Origin: Gambelia wislizenii
Lineage: Eukaryota; Chordata; Lepidosauria; Squamata; Crotaphytidae
Direction of reading: 5' to 3'
DNA length: 64,000 nucleotides
Assembly (NCBI GenBank): GCA_030847615.1
Contig: JAUMIR010000001.1
Coordinates: 177,587,001-177,651,000 of the forward strand
The translations under genes and the position numbers were made by a program. The notes beneath the pieces are model-generated. The model was not told the DNA's origin. It ran no database searches and saw only the letters and a program-made list of their open reading frames with translations. Below, piece by piece: positions 37,901 to 44,876 of the stretch. The first letter of the stretch is position 1; each line of letters starts with the position of its first letter.

Positions 37901-38509
37901 CTTGAAAAAGGAAATAATGATCTTGAAGCATTTTTATTTTAACTAATATGTCTCATATAGGAGGGAGTGTTTCCTGGATTAATCCCAATTTTAAATTCTT
38001 ACCTTGAAAATATGGAAGTGGACGTGGATACAAGGTGCAGCATTTTAAACTACCTGAAATTAATAAAAAAGAGAGCCTCAGGTATGAAAACATTTGCTTT
38101 TAGACTTACACCAGAGAGTATTTGCATACTTTACACTGAATATGCTGGTTGGTTGTGTGGGGCTAATTTGTTTGTATTTAATATTGACTTGTAAGATGGT
38201 CCTGTCAAGTAGTACAGACTTAATAGAAGGGAATATATTGCATGTAACATCCAAGAGAATATTGAATTTGTATAAATCATGCACTCTTCCCCCTTCCCAG
38301 GAGAATTAATGACAGCTGCTCGATGGATGCGAGAGTTTGTTGCAAACCATCCCAAATACAAACATGATAGTGTGATCACTGAAGAGCTGAATTACAGCCT
38401 GCTGTGGAAATGCAATGAAATTGCACAGGAACAAGTTGAATGCCCTGAGCTGCTTGGAATGGGACTTAACAAAGTAAAATACAGTGGGAGCAAACCTAGC
38501 ACTTTTTGA
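7838..38509 (+). CDS. GCLC: Glutamate-cysteine ligase catalytic subunit, exons 2-16
   Basis: This subunit joins glutamate and cysteine with ATP to make gamma-glutamylcysteine, the limiting step of cytosolic glutathione synthesis. It pairs with the modifier subunit GCLM. Fifteen exons joined at AG/GT borders give 587 codons plus TGA. With the 50 residues that exon 1 encodes in human, the total is 637, the human length. Readable motifs include [10 protein letters not shown] at the start of the ligase domain, [72 protein letters not shown] and [12 protein letters not shown]. The cysteine in the last corresponds to human Cys553, reported to matter for heterodimer formation. Relative to human from memory, one residue is added in exon 6 and one lost at the C terminus. 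No frame break is seen. Regulation cannot be read because the promoter is outside the window. Confidence 0.97.
8495..8677 (+). CDS. GCLC: GCLC exon 3
   Basis: The acceptor is 'ggcctcacag'. The first base completes Asn88, then [20 protein letters not shown] follows. The exon ends TSFP plus two bases of Arg149 before 'gttaga'. A longer open frame starts at 8319 in the intron, but homology begins exactly at the acceptor, so the frame upstream is not coding. Confidence 0.95.
8678..11255 (+). other. GCLC: GCLC intron 3
   Basis: No coding exon or clear mobile element is seen. Bases 9030-9480 are unusually purine-rich, with G-runs such as 'atggggggagggaggggagg' near 9242, and may be an old repeat. 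The rest is AT-rich intron. Confidence 0.6.
11256..11369 (+). CDS. GCLC: GCLC exon 4
   Basis: The acceptor is 'aaatgtatag' and the donor 'gtaagc'. The exon completes Arg149 and encodes [20 protein letters not shown], then [17 protein letters not shown], ending with two bases of Ser187. The EYDPTPVET segment is the least conserved part compared with human as I recall it. Confidence 0.95.
12222..12280 (+). CDS. GCLC: GCLC exon 5
   Basis: The acceptor is 'ttttattttag' and the donor 'gtgagt'. These 59 bases complete Ser187 and encode [19 protein letters not shown] plus the first base of Ile207. The basic stretch matches the conserved NIRHRRGEK motif. Confidence 0.95.
12364..12500 (+). CDS. GCLC: GCLC exon 6
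   Basis: The acceptor is 'tcttatatag' and the donor 'gtaagc'. The exon encodes [19 protein letters not shown] and then [18 protein letters not shown] (residues 208-252). The [10 protein letters not shown] stretch is one residue longer than the human equivalent as I recall it. The adjacent cysteines 249-250 are conserved. Only 83 bases separate exons 5 and 6, so intron 5 is the smallest. Confidence 0.95.
12701..13324 (-). other. 207-codon antisense open frame in intron 6
   Basis: This is the longest open frame of the window outside recognised transposons and exons, read on the strand opposite GCLC. It encodes a basic protein with no motif, domain or signal peptide I recognise. No splice or promoter context supports it. 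It could be a remnant of an old repeat or chance. Confidence 0.2.
13605..13850. mobile_element. pogo-like palindromic MITE
   Basis: Inverted ends 'caggtcacctccctgtatcc' and 'ggatacagggatcgacatg' are flanked by TA at 13603-13604 and 13851-13852. The interior repeats the 'ttgaaattaatgacttccag' phrase shared with the copy at 15875. It abuts the L2 copy directly. Confidence 0.8.
13855..15240 (-). pseudogene. L2 LINE, truncated, minus strand
   Basis: Minus-strand reading shows the L2 reverse transcriptase box YADDTQIYF near 14915, then the [10 protein letters not shown] region and the C-terminal segment ending around [11 protein letters not shown]. Stops and frameshifts break it into short frames. 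The 5' part is missing. A SINE tail lies inside it near 14.7 kb. Confidence 0.85.
14710..14792 (+). repeat. 3' part of a tRNA-derived SINE
   Basis: The phrase 'gtaaaccgcttagggagtgc' followed by 'gcagtatataaat' and a GCTATT-like tail matches the reverse complement of 51880-51960. It is therefore the 3' half of the same SINE family, inserted in L2 sequence. Confidence 0.65.
15875..16060. mobile_element. pogo-like MITE, truncated
   Basis: It starts after a TA with 'cagtatagtccctgtatccg' and carries the same interior as the copy at 13605 ('aatgaatgatttccagccc'). The right terminus is not found, so the element is truncated. Confidence 0.65.
16373..16447 (+). CDS. GCLC: GCLC exon 7
   Basis: The acceptor is 'tttttctatag' and the donor 'gtgagt'. 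Seventy-five bases encode [20 protein letters not shown] and ICPIV (residues 253-277), in phase 0 at both ends. Confidence 0.96.
17550..17666 (+). CDS. GCLC: GCLC exon 8
   Basis: The acceptor is 'atttttttag' and the donor 'gtatgg'. The exon encodes [20 protein letters not shown] and [19 protein letters not shown] (residues 278-316), one of the most conserved blocks of the family. It is in phase 0 at both ends. Confidence 0.97.
18033..19650 (+). pseudogene. DIRS-like retrotransposon, gag and partial RT
   Basis: The first half encodes a gag-like protein with [11 protein letters not shown] near 18485 and [11 protein letters not shown] near 18645. The second half gives DIRS-type reverse transcriptase words such as 'KKDGG', 'FHITIRPSH' and '[14 protein letters not shown]'. 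The catalytic box expected near 19520 reads [10 protein letters not shown], without the aspartate pair. Frames change several times. RNase H and recombinase parts are absent here. Confidence 0.7.
20043..21890 (+). pseudogene. Second DIRS-like fragment (gag to RT start)
   Basis: This block interrupts the Tc1 element. Its translated remnants include [12 protein letters not shown] near 21160, in the style of DIRS gag. Near 21500 a [20 protein letters not shown] string resembles the start of the RT region. Many stops are present. It differs clearly from the fragment at 18033-19650. The DIRS assignment is tentative. Confidence 0.5.
23375..23513 (+). CDS. GCLC: GCLC exon 9
   Basis: The acceptor is 'attacatag' and the donor 'gtacgt'. 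The exon encodes [20 protein letters not shown] and ends IYDHLVNE plus the first base of Gly363. Intron 8 upstream is 5.7 kb because of the interrupted Tc1 element. Confidence 0.96.
23938..24050 (+). CDS. GCLC: GCLC exon 10
   Basis: The acceptor is 'tttgtag'. The exon completes Gly363 and encodes [20 protein letters not shown] followed by [17 protein letters not shown] (to residue 400). The donor 'gag/gttgtg' keeps GT but lacks the usual purine at +3, so it looks weak. Homology places the border here. Confidence 0.95.
24595..24790 (+). repeat. tRNA-derived SINE
   Basis: A degraded head ('gtccagatttccactcaacc') is followed by the SINE middle 'gctgggtgaccttgggacag' and 'aatctgcctcatagttataa'. 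This is typical of reptile tRNA-SINEs. It lies in GCLC intron 10. Confidence 0.65.
25450..25542 (+). CDS. GCLC: GCLC exon 11
   Basis: The acceptor is 'ttcttatag' and the donor 'gtaagg'. Ninety-three bases encode [20 protein letters not shown] and [11 protein letters not shown] (residues 401-431). The proline run and the WRVEFRPME motif are family hallmarks. Confidence 0.97.
25710..25897. mobile_element. hAT MITE with exact 8-bp target duplication
   Basis: The termini 'cagtgtttctcaaccagg' and 'ttgagaaaggctg' are inverted. Identical 8-mers 'atataatt' flank it at 25702-25709 and 25898-25905. The interior repeats 'gggttcc' words. It is 188 bp long and lies in GCLC intron 11, 167 bases after exon 11. 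Confidence 0.9.
26326..26646. mobile_element. hAT-like MITE containing (TA)n
   Basis: The left end 'cagggatgaggaact' matches the inverted right end 'ttgctcacccctg'. The flanks 'ctgtaaag' and 'ctataaaa' agree at six of eight positions. A (TA)n run at 26403-26428 lies inside. Confidence 0.65.
26403..26428. repeat. (TA)n microsatellite
   Basis: About thirteen TA units lie within the hAT-like MITE in intron 11. Confidence 0.95.
27106..27210 (+). CDS. GCLC: GCLC exon 12
   Basis: The acceptor is 'caatcccaag' and the donor 'gtaaga'. The exon encodes [20 protein letters not shown] and [15 protein letters not shown] (residues 432-466). The hydrophobic stretch belongs to the soluble fold and is not a membrane segment. 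Confidence 0.97.
27799..28025. mobile_element. pogo-like MITE
   Basis: It follows TA, starts 'cagtcgctcctctgtgtcc', and has inner phrases 'gcaaaccttgctgttcag' and 'tatataatgggacttgagc'. The right end is mutated but a TA follows. It belongs to the same family as the copies at 7234, 58881 and 62894. Confidence 0.75.
29955..30092. mobile_element. hAT-like palindromic MITE
   Basis: The left end 'cagacttgggaatcctgtgg' pairs with the right end 'atatgattcacacttctg'. The centre carries 'gatgtttgttggactgcagg' and, inverted, 'actccaataacatc'. The target duplication is poorly preserved. Confidence 0.55.
30276..31457. mobile_element. Palindromic MITE split by a LINE
   Basis: The left end 'gagcccatccacactac' and right end 'gtagtgtgaatgggccc' are inverted, flanked by TTG on both sides. 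The arms continue inward ('ccactttaactgccatgcc' against 'ttgccatcgcagttaaag'). About 980 bp of L2-clade LINE sits in the middle, so the original element was roughly 200 bp. Related copies are at 31514 and 60577. Confidence 0.75.
30412..31393 (-). pseudogene. L2-clade LINE 3' fragment, minus strand
   Basis: Minus-strand frames show [14 protein letters not shown] near 31095, [17 protein letters not shown] near 30875 and [15 protein letters not shown] C-terminal text ending KNILFREAF near 30645. These are typical of the end of L2-group reverse transcriptase proteins. A TTATT-rich 3' end lies at 30415-30436. It is 5' truncated and frameshifted. Confidence 0.8.
31608..35079 (+). pseudogene. RTE-BovB LINE, nearly full length, inactive
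   Basis: The 5' UTR occupies about 31640-32060. Endonuclease text begins near 32085. The RT shows [18 protein letters not shown] near 33430, then a segment related to FIDYSKAFD near 33800, and ends with [12 protein letters not shown] and [20 protein letters not shown] near 34450-34560. The catalytic box near 34105 has a shifted frame and a substituted second aspartate codon (GGC). Many stops occur. The 3' end closes in 'ttaacaacaacaacaa'. It is the likely parent type of the Sauria SINE tails. Confidence 0.88.
34777..34868 (+). repeat. 46-bp tandem duplication in BovB end
   Basis: Two adjacent units both contain 'ctattgaggatagg' and 'cttggaggtctctc'. They differ at a few positions, so the duplication is not recent. 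Confidence 0.8.
35810..35891 (+). CDS. GCLC: GCLC exon 13
   Basis: The acceptor is 'ctttattag' and the donor 'gtatgt'. The exon encodes [20 protein letters not shown] and FRKDICK plus the first base of Gly494. Intron 12 before it is 8.6 kb, the longest complete intron, and is swollen by LINE insertions. Confidence 0.96.
36023..36126 (+). CDS. GCLC: GCLC exon 14
   Basis: The acceptor is 'tttggaaag' and the donor 'gtgagg'. The exon completes Gly494 and encodes [20 protein letters not shown] and [14 protein letters not shown] (to residue 528). The GTETDGE segment is variable in the family. The hairpin-rich transposon begins 114 bases after the donor. Confidence 0.95.
36471..36606. repeat. Inverted repeat, arms about 60 bp
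   Basis: The left arm starts 'gttcagcagctttcctg' and holds 'ggatccaagggggaggaaa'. The right arm holds 'tttcctcccccctggatcc' and ends 'aaagctgctgaac'. The arms pair over most of their length with scattered mismatches. Confidence 0.85.
36633..36742. repeat. Near-perfect palindrome, 52-bp arms, 6-base loop
   Basis: The left arm 36633-36684 pairs with 36691-36742 around the loop 'aggggc'. By hand I find only two mismatches (36638/36737 and 36648/36727). The core reads 'cgctcaatgagcaaacc' against 'ggtttgctcattgagcg'. Confidence 0.92.
36793..37308. repeat. Six-unit tandem array, about 75-95 bp per unit
   Basis: Units start with 'cttttcag' or 'cttttcat' at 36793, 36890, 36984, 37071, 37147 and 37232. 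Each unit then has 'cccttcccaaa', most have 'cttctcgagcccc' or a variant, and most have 'gcttagggaag' near their end. The ccttccc and gggaagg words make every complete unit a small inverted repeat. Confidence 0.85.
37324..37390. repeat. Inverted repeat, 20-bp arms
   Basis: The left arm 37324-37343 'aactccccactctcctgggg' pairs with 37371-37390 'ccccaggagagcggggagtt', with one mismatch and a 27-base loop. Confidence 0.9.
37420..37471. repeat. Inverted repeat, 23-bp arms
   Basis: The left arm 'gtttaaatcagctgctctcc' pairs with the right arm 'gggagagaacctgatttaaac', with a few mismatches and a 6-base loop. Confidence 0.85.
37961..38081 (+). CDS. GCLC: GCLC exon 15
   Basis: The acceptor is 'tctcatatag' and the donor 'gtatga'. 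The exon encodes [20 protein letters not shown] and [20 protein letters not shown] plus the first base of Gly569. The cysteine at position 554 here aligns with human Cys553. Confidence 0.97.
38301..38509 (+). CDS. GCLC: GCLC exon 16, coding part with stop
   Basis: The acceptor is 'cccttcccag'. The exon completes Gly569 and encodes [20 protein letters not shown] onward, ending [12 protein letters not shown] and TGA. The last residues differ from the human ending as I recall it (a PSTF tail instead of TDSSN), a region known to vary. Confidence 0.96.
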
Positions 38510-38946
38510 TGAAAGGCCAATATCAAGAGAATGAAATCTAAAAACATTCTCTGCTGAAGTATCACCTACATGACTGGTGAATACCTGCAGTCTCATAGTG
38601 TGAAAACTCTGGTTCTGCTGCACTATAAAATGGGCCAATCTGCCTAAATGTTCTCTTAAAACTTCCTACAATAGGCATATTCTTATATTTAAGGTTTATA
38701 CTGTGTACATGTAAATAGTAAAATATTTTTGATTTGACATCAATGTATTTTAATAACATAATACTGAAAGTCATTGTGAACCAGTTTAAAACTTTTTATA
38801 TGCTTATTCTGGAAAAATTCACTTATCAAACAGCTTTGTAAATGTACTATATTGGTACTTGTGTATTATGAGCATTCCAGACATTGAATGTTTACTCTGA
38901 CTTTTGTTACTTGGAGTGCACTTGAATAATCTACTGTATTTTAAAA

Positions 38947-38952
38947 AATAAA
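38947..38952 (+). terminator. Proximal polyadenylation signal AATAAA
   Basis: A canonical hexamer in an A-rich context 438 bases after the stop codon. It is a candidate for a short GCLC transcript. Confidence 0.5.
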
Positions 38953-40283
38953 TTCAGAGCCTTATTTAGCCTCATTCTACTTTGAGAAGCTGGTGCAATC
39001 TCAGTCCTGCTAACATGAATGGCAGAGTTCTCTGATGTCAGTGAAACCAGATTTGCAGTCAGGTAATTCAGTTTACAGCCTTGGACTTAAATAGATGATG
39101 GCCCCCTTGTAGTCAGTGGACTATAATAAATCCAAACTAATTGGGAGTATACATCTGTACATTCTTGTACTGTTTGTTCTTGCTCTTGCCACCAGTCTTT
39201 GTCACCTGTAGACACTGGCATCATGCAGTGTATGTTCTTAATTCCAAATAGCAAAGCCTTTATGAAAGTCTTCACCTGAAGCAGCATAGCCATGTTAGGT
39301 TAATACAGGAGAAATAGATTCATTCTTCGTTAGTACCTGCATTCTCTTTGGTCAAAGTTTGAAGAAGTACTTTGCTTTTACTCTTGAGCATACATCTGCC
39401 CCCTTTTTCTTTTCTTTTTTTCAAAGTTATTATGGCTCCAGCGAGTGGAATTTGTGTCTCTCCCCCCCCCATGACTTCCAAGATCCAGTTTATATGTTCT
39501 TCCTTTTGCCCTGCTGAAAGAAGAGGCTCCCTTCTCCTGATCTTCATTATGTTAGTAAGCTGTGATGCGGGTGTTATGCCCAATTTGTGCTGATGCCCAA
39601 ATCACACATTTTTCCTGCTGAAAAGTAAACGTTAAAAAATCAGGAGCCTTGATTTGGGAAAAAGTCTGGACATGTGTGGCACTAAAAGAAGAGACCAAAC
39701 AAATCACAAAACAAGTAATTACAGCCAGAAGATTTTTTTTTTTTTGAAGTGGCATCTCTTTGGGACAGAACTAAATGTTCCCTTTGTTTCCTGTAAGCTG
39801 GATCTCCTCCAGTATATAACAATTGTCTCAAGAGAAATCATGATATGCACTAATACTTATCTGGATCAGGCACCTGAAGTGTAAAGTTGTACAGAGGTTG
39901 TACAGCCAGTTGGTGTGATTGTACATATACCTAAGATATAGAGGAAAGGGAAGGCTTTTTGTTACTAGCTGCCTAAAATAAAGAGTATAGTAAGTCAGTT
40001 TTACCATATGATAGAGTATAAAATACTTAATAACAAGCAAATATGAATATAATAAGGTGTAATGACTTACCAGTAACCAATGGGAAAACTGCAGTAAAAC
40101 TGCCTGGAAAAAGAGATTAGAACTTGTGCAGTGTTTATAGGTGTGGTTTAGGGAATGCTCATTTTTGGTTGTAAATGAGGTGGCATAGGCTCACTGATTT
40201 GTCGAATGAACAAATTGCAATATATTGTGAATGCCTGAGTGTAAAGCTAATTCAGATATATTTTCTTCAGAAGCTGAAAGCTA

Positions 40284-40289
40284 AATAAA
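40284..40289 (+). terminator. Distal polyadenylation signal AATAAA
   Basis: A canonical hexamer in 'gctaaataaagtttt', with GT- and T-rich sequence after it ('cttggtctcctttttcttg'). This makes it the better candidate for the main 3' end. Confidence 0.55.
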
Positions 40290-40305
40290 GTTTTAAAATA
40301 TTCAA

Positions 40306-41209
40306 AACAAGTTAAACTTGGTCTCCTTTTTCTTGATACATTTTGCAGCCATTTAATTAGGGATTGGAGGTCAATTAATGGCAGAGGTGACAGTATTGTA
40401 AATGCCTAACAAAACATGACTGGAGGAAATAAAATGCCCTGTCTGGTAGATGAAGGGAAAGGTATTAGATTTAAATCCACATCAAATAAATGTGGTTTGT
40501 TGATAGTCTCAGCTGAAAGGATGTTCACCCACTGAAAGTTCAACCAAAATTCCAAGAAGCAGAAATGCATCTTTTCATGAATGGTATGCCTTAAGAAATC
40601 ATAAGAAAGGCCTTGCTTGATCGGACTAAGGCCTTGTCTAGTCAAGGATTCTGTTTCCACTGTAGCAAATTAAATACAGTACCACTGTTACCTCCATCCA
40701 AATCCAATTGTCTAGCAATGCATATTTAAGCATATTGTCTCACATACTGCAGGTAATATATATAGCGATTGTAATGTCCACTGTTGTTATAAGGCAAACT
40801 CACAAGCTGATAATGGTCCAAGACAGCAGAGACAAGCTTTATTCCTTCAGAAACTCCAGCTAAGCATTCTGAATGAGGTCTGACAAACACAGGAGCCTCT
40901 GCTCATTAAATATTATACAGCTGGAGTAAAAGCACAGTTAATTTAATGAAACATTACAGCACAGCCATCATAACTAATAATAATTTATAGATTTATCTTC
41001 CATGGGTTTGTTTAATCCCATTTCTAAAAAGTTGATGGTCATTGCTACACTACGTGGTCTAAATTTCTCTGGATCCTTCACTTTGTGCTAATTATCCTGT
41101 GTCTCTTCCATTTCTTTCTAAAATTTTGGATAGAGCTGGGCTTTCCCAATTGAGACCTTATTTTGACTACAAATGGCCTTTTTGACCCATTTCAGTCAGA
41201 GGTTGGTAT
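40306..41209. other. Intergenic sequence downstream of GCLC
   Basis: No coding region is seen. Bases 40598-40660 ('aaggccttgcttgatcggac') and 41030-41110 ('ttgatggtcattgctacact') resemble degraded pieces of a common reptile interspersed repeat. The rest is unassigned. Confidence 0.5.
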
Positions 41210-44200
41210 AGGTCACTTCACTGAAATGACCTTGATTTATGTCTCTCTCTGGCTTTTCTTTGCAAATGACCCATGGCGAGTTCACCTAGAGTACTATTTT
41301 TGAGAGGCGATGGTCCTCCATCCTAGACACGTGCCCTGCCCAGTGCAGCTGTGTTCTCAATATCATGGCCTCAATGCTGGTGATCCCTGCTTGCTCAAGG
41401 ACAGCAACATTTGTCACATAGTCAGTCCAGTGTATATTTAGGATTGTGCATATACAGCACTGATGAAAGCCTTCAAGGAGTCGTAAGTGTTGGCAATAGG
41501 TGACCCATTTTCAGACCCATAAAGGAGAATAGACAGTACAATGGCTCTATACACACTGATTTTTGTGCTTCGTCTCAGGTGTTTATTACTCCAGACTCTT
41601 TTGTAAAGTCTTCCAAATGCGCTATGTGCCTTTGCTAATCTGTGATCGATCTCTTTGTCAATCTTGGCATCTGAGGAGATGATGCTTCCCAGGTAGGTGA
41701 ACTGCTGAACGGACTTGAGCACAGATTTGCCAATGGCAATGTGGGAATGGTGGTGTTTGTCCTGTGGTGCAGGCTGGTAAAGAACTTCCATTTCCTTCAG
41801 GTTGACTTCCAACCCAAACAGCTCTGCAGCTGTTGAGAAGCAGGATGTTAGGCGCTGCAGAGCTGCTTCTGTGTGGGCAACAAGGGCAGCATCATCAGCT
41901 CACGGATTTGATAGTTTAGAGTCTTAGTGTGAGCCCTCAGACGGCTTAAGTTAAACAAGCTACCATCAGTACGGTAACGTATATAGATGCCATCGTCTTC
42001 TTCAAGCTCTGCCATAGCCCTTTGGAGCATCATGCTGAAGAAGATTGTAAATAAAGTTGGCGCAAGAACACAACCTTGCTTCACTCCATTGGTTATTAGA
42101 AAGGGATCTGAAAGAGCATTGCCATATCTAACTTGATTGCGCTGGCGCTCGTGTAGCAAGATAATCATTTTAAGGAATTTGGGGGGACATCCTAGTCTTT
42201 CCAGGATCTTACACAGATCTTTTCTACTCACAGTGTCAAAGGCTTTGGTGAAGTCAACAAATGTTACGTAGAGACCCTTGTTCTGCTCCCTACATTTTTC
42301 TTGCAGTTGTCTAAGGGCAAATACCATATCTGTAGTACTCCTATTGGCTCTGAAGCCACATTGACTTTCAGGAAGAAGTTCTTCTGCAATAGCAGGAACT
42401 AATCTGTTCAGGAGTATCCTTGTAAGGATTTTCCAGCAATAGAGAAAAGTGTTATGCCTCGATAGTTTGCGCAATTGGATTTTGATCCTTTTTTCTTGTA
42501 CAGGGTGATGATGGCTGCATCTCGGAGATCTGATGGCAGTTCCCCTTTTCCCCAGCAATTCACAAGGAGTTCGTGGAATTTATCGTGGAGTGTATGATCT
42601 CCATGTTTCCAAACTTCAGGTGGGATTCCATCAATCCCAACTACCTTGCCGTTTTTCATCTGCTGTGTGGCCTTAAGGGTCTCTTCCAAAGTGGAAGCTA
42701 TTTCCAATTCATTTTCATGGGTTTTTGTATCATATGTTGGATAGCTGAGCCTTAGACTACTCGGTTGCCACTAAAGAGACTTTGTAAATGTTCAGCCCAA
42801 CGATTCAGGATGGAGGCTTTATCAGTAATTAATGTTTGATCATCTGTACTGTATAAGGAGCTTTGGACCTGATAAGTAGGTCCAAACGCTGCTTTAAGAG
42901 CTTCATAAAATATGATCACCCAGATCTGCACAGCGTTGTGTCTTTTCTGCTGTATTGATCCACCACTTGTTCTGCATGTCTTGGAGTTTTTGTTGAAGTT
43001 TACTACATGTGAAATGGAAAGCTGCTTTTCTTACATGGCAAGTTAGCTGGGCAAGGTATGCCTGGTGAACAGTTCTCTTCTTTGCCAACAGCTCCTGGAT
43101 CTATTGGTTGTTTTTATCAAATCAGTCTTGATTTTTCTTGTGGGAGAACCCGAGGGATTCTTCTGCAGATTGGAGGATACTGTTTTTGATATGTTGCCAA
43201 AGCACTGTAGGAGAAGGATCTGTAGGATGGTCTTCAAGTTTTGTTTGCAGATTTGCCTGGAAGTTATCTCTCATGGTAGCTTGTTGAAGATTGTTGACTT
43301 GGAGTCTTCTCTTTAAGATGCCACCCCTCTTAGGTTTGAACTTAAGATGAAGATTTAGTTTAAATCTGATGAGGCGATGATCTGTTTGGCATTCTGCACT
43401 GGGCATCACTCGGGTATGACGGACATTGTGAATGTTTCTCTGGTGGACTAGAACATAGTCAATGAGGTGCCAATGTTTGGATCGGGGATGCATCCAGGTT
43501 GTCTTCAAGCTATCTTTCTGCTGAAAGATAGTGTTTGTAATCGTCAGCTGTTGTTCTGCACAGAACTCTACCAATAGGCATCCATTATCATTGCAATTTC
43601 CAACACCATGCTTGCCTAAGACACCTTTCCAGGCTTCGGAGTTCTTTCCTACTCTGGCATTGAAGTCACCAAGGATAATAATTTTATCTTCTACAGGGAC
43701 TTTTTGTATGAGTTGGCATAGGTCTGTGTAGAATTTGTTTTTCTCTACAGGGTCGGCTTGCATAGTTGGGGCATATATACTAAAGAGAACAACATGTGGG
43801 AGGCGTAAGGAAATAATGCGATCAGAGTGTCCTGTTGGCAAGGTTTCGAGTTTGGAGGCAATGGAGTTTTTAATCATAAAGCCTACTCCTGAAAGATGTT
43901 TTTCAATTTTGGGTTTGCCAGACCAGTAAAGTGTGTAGCCGGCGCCGTGTTCTTTAAGACTGCCTTCCTCATGGAGACGAACTTCACTAAGAGCACTGAT
44001 GTCAATATTAATTCGTGATAGTTCATGGGCTATTAGAGCAGAACGACGCTCAGGCCATCCACTATCTGCAGAGTCTCGCATGGTTCTGATGTCCCAGCAT
44101 GCTAGCGTCAGTTTATTTACACCTTTGGAGGCCGGTGTGCACCTTTGTTTCTTTGCCTTGGTTTGACCACATCAGAAGATGCACGTTGGCCGCGGCTAGC

Positions 44201-44876
44201 CAACCAGATAGGCGGGGATGAGCTTTCATTAGGCCACCTTTTCTAGGCCCCTCTCCATATGGAGGAAGCAGTGCTCTCCTTAAAAAAGGCTGCTTGGTCA
44301 TTCAGGCTGCTGCCAAACAAGACTGCCATCTCCCAGGTCAGCCTCGAGCGACCAAAGTCCTGAACCACCTGCATGCAGGGTTGGGTCTGCGGCTTCCAGT
44401 GCATCTTTACACCTGCCGTTTCGTCCCTCGCCTATCGCTACAGGGCTTTTTTGGAATTGGATTTGTCCTTCGAGCCTGTGCAATGGATTTTTCTGGTGGA
44501 GTGCAGCGTGCACAGAACTAGCCTCACCCTTTAAACCAAAGGTTCATCTGCTGTGGCCTTGCAAGCATGGACTGTAGCAGCGAGGTCCTCGGGTCGTAGG
44601 TTTGATTAGAGTTTCCTTTTCTTAGATGGTTGACCTTACAGGGTTGGACGAGCACCATCTGCCCGGGTTTGGGATTAGAGTTTTCCTTCTCCTAGGACGG
44701 TTACCATAAGGCTAGAGAGCCCATCCTGCCCTTTGACGCTCTTTGTCAGACCCTTCGGTTTTGACCTGTCTGGCATGGGAGACCCTACCGGTGGCTATTA
44801 TGCCACCGCCAGCATATAGCTCAAAACATCATAAGGGGACGCAAGCCTCTCTCCCATGGCAAGGAGGCGTCAATGG
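41210..44876 (-). pseudogene. Endonuclease-type LINE, copy 1, minus strand
   Basis: Reading leftwards, a 5' UTR (44876-44082) precedes a 319-codon frame with endonuclease motifs: LSEVRLHEEG, FSIYAPTMQ, ILGDFNARVGK, TWMHPRSKHWHLIDYVL and TDHRLIRFK. The RT follows, with IDGIPPEVWKHG, LLPESQCGFRANRSTTDM, TFVDFTKAFDTVSRKD and NGVKQGCVLAPTLFTIFF. Where the catalytic YADD box belongs (near 41890) the frame is lost through a short deletion. After LLYGSENG near 41510 it shifts again. The family resembles 'craniofacial development protein 2-like' LINE proteins. The clade is probably RTE or related and is not proven. Confidence 0.82.

Larger units (their letters stand above)
38510..40305 (+). other. 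GCLC: GCLC 3' UTR with alternative polyadenylation signals
   Basis: AT-rich sequence follows the TGA. AATAAA hexamers lie at 38947-38952, 39977-39982 and 40284-40289. The first would give a UTR of about 0.45 kb and the last one of about 1.8 kb. No repeat insertion is evident. The distal end at about 40305 is inferred from the last signal, not from transcript data. Confidence 0.65.

Noticed and set aside
43122..44081. 319-codon minus-strand frame as a cellular endonuclease gene
   Set aside because: The motifs are those of a LINE apurinic-type endonuclease and an RT follows on the same strand with breaks.
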